Below, one piece after another: positions 9,822-18,592 of a DNA stretch of 64,000 bases. A program made the position numbers and the translations under genes. The notes under the pieces are model-generated. The model was not told the origin of the DNA, did no database searches, and saw only the letters and a list, made by a program, of their open reading frames with translations. The stretch's first letter is position 1. Each line of letters starts with the position of its first letter. Source of the DNA: Nitratireductor aestuarii (GTDB taxonomy: Bacteria > Pseudomonadota > Alphaproteobacteria > Rhizobiales > Rhizobiaceae); assembly GCF_014641695.1 (NCBI RefSeq), contig NZ_BMIF01000003.1, positions 186,001 through 250,000 on the forward strand, read 5' to 3'.

Positions 9822-9882
9822 ACTCTGAGACAGTTTCGCCCGAGACGGGCTTCCGGGTAGACCCGGAGGCGCAACTCGGAGT
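9822..9882 (+). other. Second structured RNA element before 5-FCL (three-way junction)
   Basis: An eight-base-pair helix (9822-9829 with 9875-9882) encloses two strong hairpins: 9838-9842/9846-9850 with a three-base loop, and 9851-9857/9862-9868 with a four-base loop. The element ends 100 bases before the 5-FCL start. It may be the 3' part of the 6S transcript or a separate leader structure of the folate gene. I cannot match it to a named riboswitch. Confidence 0.45.
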
Positions 9883-9982
9883 ATGAGGGCTTATCCGCCT
9901 GGCCGTCGGAACCTCTACAATCAACCCTCTGGACGTATTGTTGTGCAGGTGCTGCGGCTGTCGTCGTGGCAAAGGGTTAGCA

Positions 9983-10570
9983 ATGACAGAGACACCTTCG
10001 GAGTTGAAGCGCACGCTGCGCGAGTCGGTTCTTGGCCGCCGGGACGCGCTTGATCCGCAATGGCGGGCAGAAGCCTCGCAGCGCTTCGCGGAAGCCGCCC
10101 AACAGATGGCGCCGGAGCCCGGCACAATGGTTTCCGGCTTCTGGCCCATGCACTCCGAGGTGGATGTGCGGCCCTTGATGTACGCGCTGCAGGATCTTGG
10201 CGCCCGCATCTGCCTTCCCGCCATTCTCAGCAAGACGGAGATGGTGTTCCGTGAGTTGATCCCGGGTGCGCCTTTGGTCGACATGGGCTTCCAGACCTTT
10301 GGTCCGGGTGAAGAGGCTCCTGTGGTCGATCCGGTCGTGATGCTGGTCCCGCTCGTCGCCTTCGACCATCGCGGCCATCGCATTGGCTATGGTGGCGGCT
10401 ATTATGATCGTGCGATCGAGAAGCTTGTCGACAAGGGCATGTCACCCCGCCTGATCGGCATTGCCTTCGACTGCCAGCAGGTCGAACTTGTGCCCGACGA
10501 ACCACACGACATCACTCTTCCAGAGATCATTACGGAATCCGGCTTGCGCCGTTTCCCGTTAAGCAGTTAA
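9983..10570 (+). CDS. 5-formyltetrahydrofolate cyclo-ligase
   Basis: 195 residues. ATP-dependent conversion of 5-formyl-THF to 5,10-methenyl-THF. The signature IGYGGGYYDRAIEK near residue 140 is diagnostic, and LRESVLGRRDAL near the N-terminus fits. I chose the ATG at 9983 because AAAGGG lies about six bases upstream; an in-frame upstream extension is Cys/Arg-rich and falls in the RNA-like region. The gene is ygfA/fau-type and nine bases from the next gene. Confidence 0.95.
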   Translation: MTETPSELKRTLRESVLGRRDALDPQWRAEASQRFAEAAQQMAPEPGTMVSGFWPMHSEVDVRPLMYALQDLGARICLPAILSKTEMVFRELIPGAPLVDMGFQTFGPGEEAPVVDPVVMLVPLVAFDHRGHRIGYGGGYYDRAIEKLVDKGMSPRLIGIAFDCQQVELVPDEPHDITLPEIITESGLRRFPLSS

Positions 10571-10579
10571 GACCCGGCA

Positions 10580-11404
10580 ATGAGATTTCTGTTTCTTGGT
10601 GATATGGTCGGCCGCGTTGGCCGCGTTGCGGTTTGGAATCGGCTGCCCGGTCTGATCTCCGATTTCCGGCTGGATTTCGTCGTGGTCAACGGCGAGAACG
10701 CTGCCGGCGGTTTCGGCATCACGGAAGAGATTTTCCTGAACACGCTGCAGGCCGGCGCCGACGTCGTCACCACCGGCAATCACGTCTGGGACCAGCGCGA
10801 GGCGCTGAGCTTCGCTCCCCGTCAGGACCGTTTCCTGCGTCCGGCGAATTTCCCCAAGGGTACGCCCGGAAAGGGCTCCGGCCTCTTCATTGCCAAGAAT
10901 GGCGCGCGCGTTCTCGTCTCGAACATCATGGGCCGCGTCTTTATGCACCCGGACCTCGATGACCCGTTTCACGCGGCCGAGGAACAGATTGCCGCCTGTC
11001 CGCTGGGCGAGCAGGCCGACGCGATCTTCATCGATTTCCATGCGGAAGCCACATCCGAAAAGATGTGCTTCGGCCACTTTCTTGACGGTCGTGTGAGCGC
11101 CGTTGTGGGAACGCACACGCATCAGCCGACGGCGGATCACCAGATCCTGAACAACGGCACCGGCTACATGACCGACGCGGGCATGTGCGGCGACTATGAC
11201 TCCTCCCTTGGCTTCGACAAGGAAGAGCCGCTCAACCGCTTCATCAGCAAGCTGCCCAAGGGCCGCTTCGAGGCGGCGGAAGGCCCGGCCACCATCTGTG
11301 GCGTGGCGCTGGAGATTTCCGACCGTACCGGTCTCACCGAAAAGATTGCGCCGCTCCGCCTCGGACCACGGCTTGAGGAAACGATCCCGTCCTTCTGGCG
11401 TTGA
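10580..11404 (+). CDS. YmdB-type metallophosphoesterase (TIGR00282 family)
   Basis: 274 residues. Calcineurin-like metal motifs are visible: FLGDMVGRVGR (about 4-14), NGENAAGGFG (about 37-46), TTGNHVWD (about 65-72) and VVGTHTHQPTAD (about 174-185). Family members hydrolyse 2',3'-cyclic nucleotides. It follows the 5-FCL gene by nine bases, a pairing that recurs in rhizobia. Confidence 0.93.
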   Translation: MRFLFLGDMVGRVGRVAVWNRLPGLISDFRLDFVVVNGENAAGGFGITEEIFLNTLQAGADVVTTGNHVWDQREALSFAPRQDRFLRPANFPKGTPGKGSGLFIAKNGARVLVSNIMGRVFMHPDLDDPFHAAEEQIAACPLGEQADAIFIDFHAEATSEKMCFGHFLDGRVSAVVGTHTHQPTADHQILNNGTGYMTDAGMCGDYDSSLGFDKEEPLNRFISKLPKGRFEAAEGPATICGVALEISDRTGLTEKIAPLRLGPRLEETIPSFWR

Positions 11405-11512
11405 GAGCAGAAGGGCTTTCCTTGGCCGGCAAACAACGGGCGTGCAAACCTGTTGTCATTGCGGGTAAGGTTTGCCTGACACGTATAGGCTCTCACCGCA
11501 GGAACCTCCGCG

Positions 11513-12280
11513 ATGGATTGGCTCGCTTCGCACTTCGCCTTCGTAAATGACCCGGCAGCCTGGGTGGCACTTGTCACTCTTGTCATTCTCGAAATCGTCC
11601 TCGGCATCGACAATCTGATCTTCATTTCGATCCTGACCAACAAGCTTCCGCAGGAGGTCCAGGCGAGGGCCCGGCGCATCGGCATCAGCGGCGCACTTGT
11701 TCTGCGACTTGCGCTGCTCGGCACGGTCGCCTTCATTGTTACGCTCACGCAGCCCTTGTTCGAGTTGTTCGGCCATGGCTTTTCCTGGCGCGATCTCATC
11801 CTGATTGCCGGCGGTCTCTTCCTGGTCTGGAAGGCGACGAAGGAGATCCACCATTCGGTCGATCCCGCCGATCCCAAGGAGAACATGATGGCCAGGACGG
11901 CGACGCTGACGGTCGGCTCCGCCATTGGCCAGATCCTGCTGCTCGATCTGGTTTTCTCGATCGACTCCATCATCACTGCCGTGGGTATGACCGATCATCT
12001 GGCGATCATGTTCATTGCCGTCATCTGCGCGGTGACCGTGATGCTGATCGCGGCTGAGCCCCTGTCGCGCTTCATCGCGGCCAATCCGACCGTCGTCATG
12101 CTGGCGCTTGCCTTCCTGCTGATGATCGGCATGACGCTGATTGCCGATGGCATGGGCTTCCACGTGCCGAAGGGCTACATCTATGCGGCCATGGGTTTCT
12201 CTGCGCTGGTGGAGGGCCTCAACATGATGGCCCGCAAGAAGCGTGAGAAGGATGCGGCTGCGGGTATCCAGCCGCATTGA
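11513..12280 (+). CDS. TerC family integral membrane protein
   Basis: 255 residues with about seven hydrophobic helices. The TerC signatures are [16 protein letters not shown] (near residue 24) and [17 protein letters not shown] (near residue 142), each with the intramembrane acidic residues expected of a metal transporter; relatives such as Alx and MeeF/MeeY export Mn2+. It ends with a basic tail (RKKREKD). It is not adjacent to the TerB-like gene. Confidence 0.92.
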   Translation: MDWLASHFAFVNDPAAWVALVTLVILEIVLGIDNLIFISILTNKLPQEVQARARRIGISGALVLRLALLGTVAFIVTLTQPLFELFGHGFSWRDLILIAGGLFLVWKATKEIHHSVDPADPKENMMARTATLTVGSAIGQILLLDLVFSIDSIITAVGMTDHLAIMFIAVICAVTVMLIAAEPLSRFIAANPTVVMLALAFLLMIGMTLIADGMGFHVPKGYIYAAMGFSALVEGLNMMARKKREKDAAAGIQPH

Positions 12281-12291
12281 TCAATGGGAAC

Positions 12292-13092
12292 TCACACGCC
12301 CTGCAGGATCACGACCGTTGGTCTCCGGGGCAGGTTGCGCATCGAGACGGTGAGCGATGGGCTGTCGCGGAAGTCGAGGTCGAACTCGTTGTCCATGCGG
12401 CTCGTGAAGGCACTGAGCGGTGTTGCGTTCCTGTGCATCGGCAGAACGATGGAGGAGGAGAGGCGGCGGGTGATCTCGCTCATGTTTTCAAGCGACATGG
12501 TAAGCCCGCCATCGATGGGAACCATGAGCACGTCGAGACGCCCGATGGCTGCGTAGTGGCTGTTGTCGAGCGGATGATGCAGATGGCCGAGGTGGCCGAT
12601 GCAGAGACCCGCAACCTCGAAGATGAAGATCGAATTGCCATCCTTCTCCGCGTAGCCGAAGCGCCGGATGTCCGTTGTCACATTGCGGATGTAGACATCC
12701 TCCACCACCAGCGAATGCTTTGCGGGCTCCTCCTCGCTGCCCCAGCCTTGCAGAACGTGCTTGATGGCGGGGTCGGGGTAGAGTGTGTGGTGCGTGGAGT
12801 GCGCCTTGTTCATCGTGACCACGTCGGGAAGGGGATCGCTGCCGAAGTAGCCCGAGAAATCTGTAGCGATGCGCACGCCCGCAGGCGTCTCGATCACATA
12901 GGTCGAGTGCCCGGCGTAGGTGATCTTCACCTCATCGCCCGCCGCCGCCACCCTGAAGTTTGCATAGATGACGCGCGGAAGTGACTGCGCCATGGCCAGG
13001 CAGGTGCTGGGTCTTTCCGCAAGCTGGGCATAGGCGGTTGTGAGAGGAGCGAGCAGGAATGTGATTGCAAGGATCAGGTAACGACTGAGCAT
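12292..13092 (-). CDS. Exported metallo-beta-lactamase-fold hydrolase
   Basis: 266 residues. The N-terminal signal peptide (about 1-22, ending TTAYA) predicts a periplasmic protein. An UlaG/MBL-like start is followed by ITYAGHSTYVIETPAGVRIATDFSG and by GHLGHLHHPLD, consistent with a metal site, and the C-terminal ends LPMHRNATPLS. The usual HxHxDH motif is degenerate (NKAHSTHHT), so catalysis is uncertain. I chose the ATG at 13092 because it begins the signal peptide and has GGAGGG upstream; longer forms lack a signal sequence. It is convergent with terC (11 bases apart). Confidence 0.82.
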   Translation of the reverse strand: MLSRYLILAITFLLAPLTTAYAQLAERPSTCLAMAQSLPRVIYANFRVAAAGDEVKITYAGHSTYVIETPAGVRIATDFSGYFGSDPLPDVVTMNKAHSTHHTLYPDPAIKHVLQGWGSEEEPAKHSLVVEDVYIRNVTTDIRRFGYAEKDGNSIFIFEVAGLCIGHLGHLHHPLDNSHYAAIGRLDVLMVPIDGGLTMSLENMSEITRRLSSSIVLPMHRNATPLSAFTSRMDNEFDLDFRDSPSLTVSMRNLPRRPTVVILQGV

Positions 13093-13267
13093 CGGTATTG
13101 TCCCTCCGGCAATACAAGGCGTCCGGAGTGTAGATGAACCCGGCCATCGATACGCGTAACCATTGCGTGAATGAGCCTGAGATCGCGCGCTTGGCAAATC
13201 TGGACCTGCGGCACGAATTTCAATATAAGGCCTCATTCATCCATTCAGCCGCCCATAAAGGAGCCCC

Positions 13268-14017
13268 ATGGCCGGTCATTCCCAGTTTAAGAACATCATG
13301 CACCGCAAGGGCCGTCAGGACGCGGTGCGGTCAAAGATTTTCTCCAAGCTCGCACGCGAAATTACCGTCGCTGCAAAGGCCGGCCTCCCCGACCCTACTA
13401 TGAACCCGCGCCTGCGCTTGGCCATCCAGAATGCCAAGGCTCAGTCGATGCCGAAGGACAACATCGACCGGGCGATCAAGAAGGCTTCGGGCGGTGATGG
13501 CGAGAACTACGATGAAGTCCGCTACGAGGGTTACGGCCCGGGCGGCGTCGCGGTTATCGTGGAGGCACTGACGGACAATCGCAACCGTACCGCCTCCAAT
13601 GTTCGTGCAGCCTTTACGAAGGCTGGCGGCGCATTGGGCGAAACCGGCTCGGTGTCGTTCATGTTCAATCGCGTCGGTGAGATCGTCTACCCGGCTTCTG
13701 TTGGCGATGCCGACAAGGTCATGGAAGCGGCGATTGAAGCCGGTGCCGATGATGTTGCATCGGACGAAGAAGGCCATGTCATCACGTGCGCCTTCGAGGA
13801 TGTTGGACAGGTCGTTGCGGCGCTCGAGCAGGCCCTTGGCGAAGCCGAGTCCACTAAGACCGTCTGGCGTCCGCAGACAGGCGCGCCGGTCGATGAGGAC
13901 CGTGCCCGGTCGATCCTGAAGCTGATTTCCGTTCTCGAAGACGACGACGACGTGCAGAACGTCTACGCGAACTTCGAAGTCGACGAAGAGACGATGGCGA
14001 AGCTCAGCGCTTCCTAA
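13268..14017 (+). CDS. YebC/PmpR family transcriptional/translation regulator
   Basis: 249 residues starting [18 protein letters not shown], the family hallmark. The acidic domain and the [14 protein letters not shown] block are present. Members are reported as DNA-binding regulators and, more recently, as ribosome-associated factors that relieve stalling. The gene is followed by a strong terminator at 14041-14072 and lies about 5 to 10 kb upstream of ruvCAB, so the classic ruvC neighbour arrangement is loosened here. Confidence 0.95.
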   Translation: MAGHSQFKNIMHRKGRQDAVRSKIFSKLAREITVAAKAGLPDPTMNPRLRLAIQNAKAQSMPKDNIDRAIKKASGGDGENYDEVRYEGYGPGGVAVIVEALTDNRNRTASNVRAAFTKAGGALGETGSVSFMFNRVGEIVYPASVGDADKVMEAAIEAGADDVASDEEGHVITCAFEDVGQVVAALEQALGEAESTKTVWRPQTGAPVDEDRARSILKLISVLEDDDDVQNVYANFEVDEETMAKLSAS

Positions 14018-14040
14018 AATCGAGATTCAAGAGACTTACG

Positions 14041-14072
14041 AAAACGGCGCAGATCACGGTCTGCGCCGTTTT
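14041..14072 (+). terminator. Rho-independent terminator after yebC
   Basis: A perfect 13-base-pair stem (14041-14053 with 14060-14072) with a six-base loop ends in TTTT followed by CCTTT. It ends yebC transcription 24 bases after the stop. Confidence 0.88.
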
Positions 14073-14093
14073 CCTTTAAAGCATATAGGCATG

Positions 14094-14114
14094 AAAAAGG
14101 CCCCAAACGGGGCC
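14094..14114 (-). terminator. Rho-independent terminator after rpmE
   Basis: A GGCCCC/GGGGCC six-base-pair stem (14099-14104 with 14109-14114) reads into five T residues on the minus strand (14098-14094), 33 bases after the rpmE stop. Confidence 0.8.
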
Positions 14115-14146
14115 CTCGTCATTGAAGCGTTCTGAAGCCGCGAAGA

Positions 14147-14368
14147 TTAGATGCCGAGGCCTTCGTAGCGCTTCTTGAACTTGGAAACACGGCCACCGCG
14201 GTCAACGAGCGTCTGCGTGCCGCCGGTCCATGCCGGATGCGAGCTCGGGTCGATGTCGAGCTGCAGCGTTGCGCCTTCCTCACCCCAGGTCGAGCGGGTG
14301 TAGTACTCGGTGCCGTTCGTCATTACGACCTTGATCGTGTGGTAGTCGGGATGGATGTCAGCCTTCAT
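14147..14368 (-). CDS. rpmE: 50S ribosomal protein L31
   Basis: 73 residues, [19 protein letters not shown] to RRYEGLGI-type end. It is the cysteine-free form: the zinc-binding CxxC pair of E. coli RpmE is absent, so it does not depend on zinc. The ATG at 14368 is preceded by AGGA ten bases upstream. It is followed by its own terminator and is monocistronic. Confidence 0.95.
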   Translation of the reverse strand: MKADIHPDYHTIKVVMTNGTEYYTRSTWGEEGATLQLDIDPSSHPAWTGGTQTLVDRGGRVSKFKKRYEGLGI

Positions 14369-14558
14369 CACTTTGTCCTGATTCTTCTGTTCGCGTAGGC
14401 TAAGACCGTTACAGTGCGGCATCTCGCCCATGCGGAGAAACTTGAAGCTGCAGCCAACCAAGGCTACGGCTTTGAACGGGTTCGCTGCGCCTATACATCA
14501 CCCTACTTTAGGTTACAAGGCCGTACGGTGCGAATCTCGAAACAGCGGAAGGAATGCT

Positions 14559-16364
14559 ATGACGGAGATTGCTAGTGGGCCGAGGTCGGGTAATCGGCGG
14601 TCACTGACGCCGCTCCGACGCCTCTTGCCTTATCTGGCCCGCTACCGCGGACTGGTCGCAGGAGCGTTGCTCTTCCTGGTCCTCGCCAGCGCTGCGACGC
14701 TCGTCCTTCCGACAGCCGTCAGCCAGATGATCGACCACGGCTTCTCGAACGAAGACGGTTCGGCCATCCGCGACCATTTCATCTTCCTGATCGCCGTTGG
14801 CTCCGTTCTCGCGGTCGCCTCGGCGATGCGCTACTATTTCGTCGTCACCTTGGGCGAGCGCGTGGTTGCTGACCTCCGCCGTGACGTGTTCAACCACCTG
14901 ACGCGCCTCTCGCCCTCCTTTTTCGACGGCGTTCATTCAGGCGAAATCGTCTCCCGCCTGACGGCTGACGCGACGCAGATCAAGTCTGCCCTTGGTGCAA
15001 CGGCCTCGATCGCGCTCCGCAATACCATCATGGGCATCGGCGCGGTGGCAATGATGGTGGTGACCAGCCCGCGTCTGTCGCTGCTGGCGCTCCTGTCGTT
15101 TCCGCTTGTGGTGCTACCAATCATCGTGTTCGGGCGTTCGGTGCGCAGCCGTTCGCGAAGCGCTCAGGACGCGCTCGCCAACGCGATGGCGATGGCGGGA
15201 GAGCAGGTTGGCGCCATCCGCATCCTTCAGGCCTTTGTGAATGAAGAGCGGGCGAACAGCCGCTTTGCCGATGCGGTGGACTTCGCCTTCGAGGCGGCCC
15301 GCTCGTCGATCACCGCGCGCGCGATCCTCACCTTCTTTGCGATCCTGGCGGTCTTCACCTCGGTTGTCGTGGTGCTCTGGGTCGGTTCGCAGGATGTGCT
15401 CTCTGGCGCGATGACGGGCGGTACTTTGGGCCAGTTCCTGCTCTATGCCGTGCTGGCGGCTGGTGCACTGGGTGCACTCTCGGAAGTCTGGGGCGAACTG
15501 CAGCAGGCATCGGGCGCTGCGGAGCGCATGTCGGAGATCCTCGCTGAACAGCCTGCCATCAAGGCTCCGGCCAACCCGATCGCCTTGCCGAAGCGCTCGC
15601 GCGGCGAGGTTGAATTTGCCAATGTCAGCTTCGCTTACCCGGGGCGCCCGGATAGCCTGACGCTCCGCCATCTTTCATTCCGCGTGGCGCCGGGTGAGAC
15701 GGTGGCGATCGTTGGCCCCTCGGGAGCGGGCAAGAGCACGATCTTCTCGCTGCTGCTGCGTTTCTACGATCCGACGTCTGGCGCTATCCTGATCGACGGG
15801 GTGGATGTCAGCAAGGCTGACCCTCAGGCGCTGCGCTCCACCATCGCCATTGTCCCGCAGGAGAGCGTCATCTTTGCCGACACGGCAGCCAACAACATCG
15901 GCTTTGGCCGTCCGGATGCGCCGCGATCGGCAATCGAGCCTGCTGCGAAGGCAGCGCTTGCCCATGACTTCATCATGGCGCTGCCGGAGGGCTACGACAC
16001 GCATCTGGGCGAACGTGGCGTCACGCTCTCAGGCGGACAGCGCCAGCGACTCTCCATCGCCCGCGCCATCCTGCGCGATGCCCCGATCCTTCTGCTCGAC
16101 GAGGCCACGTCCGCCCTCGATGCCGAGAGCGAGACGCTGGTGCAGCAGGCGCTGACGCACTCGATGGAAGGCCGCACGACGATCATCATCGCGCACCGCC
16201 TCGCGACCGTGCTCAAGGCTGATCGTATTTTGGTCATCGAGGATGGCATGATCGTCGAGGAAGGGACGCACCATGATCTGGTGCGCCTTGGTGGCGTCTA
16301 CTCGCGCCTCGCGAGCCTGCAGTTCGAAGCGGGGGCAGGGGCATTCAGCGGGGCGGCGGAATAA
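14559..16364 (+). CDS. MsbA-like ABC transporter, fused permease and ATPase
   Basis: 601 residues. An exporter-type permease domain with six helices (about 30-310) is joined to an ATPase with Walker A GPSGAGKST, signature LSGGQRQR and Walker B ILLLDEATSALD. It resembles the MsbA/LPS-lipid exporter group that is often single-copy near rpmE in rhizobia. The ATG at 14559 is preceded by GGAAGGAA; longer in-frame starts overlap the rpmE promoter region. The transported substrate cannot be named from sequence. Confidence 0.92.
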   Translation: MTEIASGPRSGNRRSLTPLRRLLPYLARYRGLVAGALLFLVLASAATLVLPTAVSQMIDHGFSNEDGSAIRDHFIFLIAVGSVLAVASAMRYYFVVTLGERVVADLRRDVFNHLTRLSPSFFDGVHSGEIVSRLTADATQIKSALGATASIALRNTIMGIGAVAMMVVTSPRLSLLALLSFPLVVLPIIVFGRSVRSRSRSAQDALANAMAMAGEQVGAIRILQAFVNEERANSRFADAVDFAFEAARSSITARAILTFFAILAVFTSVVVVLWVGSQDVLSGAMTGGTLGQFLLYAVLAAGALGALSEVWGELQQASGAAERMSEILAEQPAIKAPANPIALPKRSRGEVEFANVSFAYPGRPDSLTLRHLSFRVAPGETVAIVGPSGAGKSTIFSLLLRFYDPTSGAILIDGVDVSKADPQALRSTIAIVPQESVIFADTAANNIGFGRPDAPRSAIEPAAKAALAHDFIMALPEGYDTHLGERGVTLSGGQRQRLSIARAILRDAPILLLDEATSALDAESETLVQQALTHSMEGRTTIIIAHRLATVLKADRILVIEDGMIVEEGTHHDLVRLGGVYSRLASLQFEAGAGAFSGAAE

Positions 16365-16381
16365 CTCCCGCCAACCAGCGC

Positions 16382-17407
16382 CTACCTCTCAGTAAGCTTC
16401 AGCTCGATGCGGCGGTTGCGGTTGCGCGCTTCCGGCGTGTCCGCCGGGTCAAGCGGCTGATACTGGCCGAAGCCTGCGGCAACGAGACGTTCGGTCGGCA
16501 CGCCGTTCTCGACCAGGTAGCGGACGACCGCGATGGCGCGGGCAGCTGACAGCTCCCAGTTGTCGCGGAAACGGCCGGTGCCGGACAGCGGAACGTTGTC
16601 CGTGTGACCGTCCACGCGCAGCACCCAGTTGATCTCCGGCGGAATCTCCTGCTGCAGCTCGAGAATGGCGGAAGCGAGCTTGCGCATCTCGTCCTGACCG
16701 GCCGGGTTGATCTCCGTGGCGCCTGTGGCGAACAGGACCTCTGACTGGAACACAAAACGGTCACCGACGATGCGGATGTTTTCGCGATCAGACAGGATTT
16801 CGCGCAGGCGGCCGAAGAAGTCGGAGCGATAGCGGTTCAGTTCCTGCACGCGCTGAGCAAGCGCCACGTTCAGACGACGGCCGAGGTCGGCAATCTTGAC
16901 GTTGGACTCGCGGTCTTTCGCTTCCGAAGCCTCAAGCGCGGACTCAAGAGCAGCAATCTGCTGTCGCAGCGCGGAGATCTGCTGGTTGAGTAGCTCCACT
17001 TGCGAGAGTGCCCGCTGGCTCACCTGCCGCTCGTTTTCCAGGTCGCCGGTGAGGGACGAAATGCGCGCCTCGGCGGCGGCACCCTGGCCGGACCCACTGG
17101 AAAGCAGTTGCTGTAGGCGGGACTGCTCAGCCTCTGACGCCGCAAGCGAGGCTTGCAGGCTTGCGAGCTGGTCCTCGACGTCCTGATTGTTAGTGCGCTC
17201 CAGCGCGAGCAGCTGGGTCAGCTCGTTGATCTGGTTGTTCAGGCGATCAAGCACTTCGTCCCGACTGGTGATTTCCTGGCTGAGAAAGAACTGCGCCAGC
17301 ACGAAGACCGAGAGCAGGAACATGATGGCCAGCAGCAGGGTCGACAGGGCATCGACAAATCCCGGCCAGTAGTCAACGTGACGGTCGCGTCGGCGGCCAA
17401 GTGCCAT
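16382..17407 (-). CDS. MotB/OmpA-like peptidoglycan-binding membrane protein
   Basis: 341 residues. One N-terminal transmembrane helix (about 20-42) begins PGFVDALSTLLLAIMF, with an Asp at residue 19 in the place of the proton-channel Asp of MotB. A long predicted coiled coil (45-185) follows, then an OmpA-like domain with VDGHTDNVPLSGTGRFRDNWELSAARA. It overlaps the ExbB-like gene by one base (TGATG). The pair is not next to flagellar genes and is a non-flagellar stator-like pair; its partner machine is unknown. Confidence 0.88.
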   Translation of the reverse strand: MALGRRRDRHVDYWPGFVDALSTLLLAIMFLLSVFVLAQFFLSQEITSRDEVLDRLNNQINELTQLLALERTNNQDVEDQLASLQASLAASEAEQSRLQQLLSSGSGQGAAAEARISSLTGDLENERQVSQRALSQVELLNQQISALRQQIAALESALEASEAKDRESNVKIADLGRRLNVALAQRVQELNRYRSDFFGRLREILSDRENIRIVGDRFVFQSEVLFATGATEINPAGQDEMRKLASAILELQQEIPPEINWVLRVDGHTDNVPLSGTGRFRDNWELSAARAIAVVRYLVENGVPTERLVAAGFGQYQPLDPADTPEARNRNRRIELKLTER

Positions 17408-18390
17408 CAGTGCACATCCGTTCTCTTGAGGGAGGCGGAGATGTTCTCAAGCGTCTTGCGCAGCTGCTTTTGATCTTCCGCCTGCGCCTCCATCCAGTCG
17501 CGCATCATCTGCTGCTCGTTGCGCATGCTCTTCACCAGCCCCGAGATGCCTTCGGCGAGCGAAGCCATCGCCGCTGCAGTGCGTTGGTTGTTGCCGCCGC
17601 TGTCCTGACTTCCTGTGCGCAACCGGTTGGCTAGCGCCCGCAGCTCTTCCGTCGCGCCGTCCTTGGCGTCCACGAGATCGGAGCTGAGGTCAGTGACAGT
17701 CGAGAGCCAGTTTTCCAGTTCCGTATAGAACCGCGTCTGGGCACGTCCCGCCTGCAGGTCAAGGAAGCCGAGGATCAGCGATCCGGAAAGACCGAAGAGT
17801 GATGACGAGAAGGCCGTGCCCATGCCGCTGAGCGGGGCGGAAAGCCCTTCCTTCAGCGAATTCAGTATGTCATTGGCGCTGCCCGTGCCCGGATCAAGCG
17901 ACTGGATCGTGTTGCTGATCGAGCCGATGGTCTGCAGCAGGCCCCAGAAGGTGCCGAGCAGGCCGAGGAAGACCAGGAGGCCGATGAGGTAGCGCGAGAT
18001 ATCCCGGCTCTCATCCAGGCGGTTCGCGATCGAGTCCAGGATCGATCGCATGGAGGTCGGCGACAGAGCGATTGCGGAGGACCGGCTGAGAAGCGCCTTC
18101 ATGGGCGCGAGCAGCACGGGGTCGCTTGCCTCAGTTCCCGCGAGGAAGGAGTTGATCCAGCGAACCTCGCGGAACAGCCGGACCACCTGGCCGAAGGCAA
18201 GCAGGATACCGATCAGCAGAACGCCGAGGATCAGCCCGTTCAGGCCGGGGTTGCTTTCGAACGCGGTAGAGATCTGCCGATAAAGGATCGCAGCCACAAA
18301 ACCGACAATGACCAGGAAAATAAGCATCGAGTAGAAGAAGATGCGTGGGCTCGAGAGCCGGATGGGCGCGTATCTTTCTTCGTCAGTCAT
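17407..18390 (-). CDS. MotA/TolQ/ExbB-like membrane protein
   Basis: 327 residues with two N-terminal hydrophobic helices (about 20-40 and 52-72), then a TolQ/ExbB-type core FLGLLGTFWGLLQTIGSI near residue 145 and ALSGMGTAFSSSLFGLSGSLILGFLDLQ near residue 190, then a polar helical tail. I took the ATG at 18390 (MTDEERYAPIR); an earlier in-frame ATG adds 18 unlike residues. It works with the downstream OmpA-domain protein as an ion-driven stator unit by family analogy. Confidence 0.88.
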   Translation of the reverse strand: MTDEERYAPIRLSSPRIFFYSMLIFLVIVGFVAAILYRQISTAFESNPGLNGLILGVLLIGILLAFGQVVRLFREVRWINSFLAGTEASDPVLLAPMKALLSRSSAIALSPTSMRSILDSIANRLDESRDISRYLIGLLVFLGLLGTFWGLLQTIGSISNTIQSLDPGTGSANDILNSLKEGLSAPLSGMGTAFSSSLFGLSGSLILGFLDLQAGRAQTRFYTELENWLSTVTDLSSDLVDAKDGATEELRALANRLRTGSQDSGGNNQRTAAAMASLAEGISGLVKSMRNEQQMMRDWMEAQAEDQKQLRKTLENISASLKRTDVH

Positions 18391-18592
18391 TCGATCTGTT
18401 CCCACGGATTTTGAAACCCCAATTTCTTTGAGGATTATTCGCACTCAGGCTTATTAACCGCAGACGCCTAACCAGCAAACACCATTTGCCCGTACCGCGC
18501 CGCGAAACACAACCTTCATCGGCTATTTGGCAGGAGTCTAAACGGAAATATGACGAAATTGAATTAACTTAGCGTCCTTCAGGGTGGAATGC

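Noticed and set aside
8311-12280. A tellurite-resistance operon made of the TerB-like and TerC genes
   Set aside because: The two genes are 2.7 kb apart, divided by folate, RNA and phosphoesterase genes, and no TerA/D/E/Z is present.
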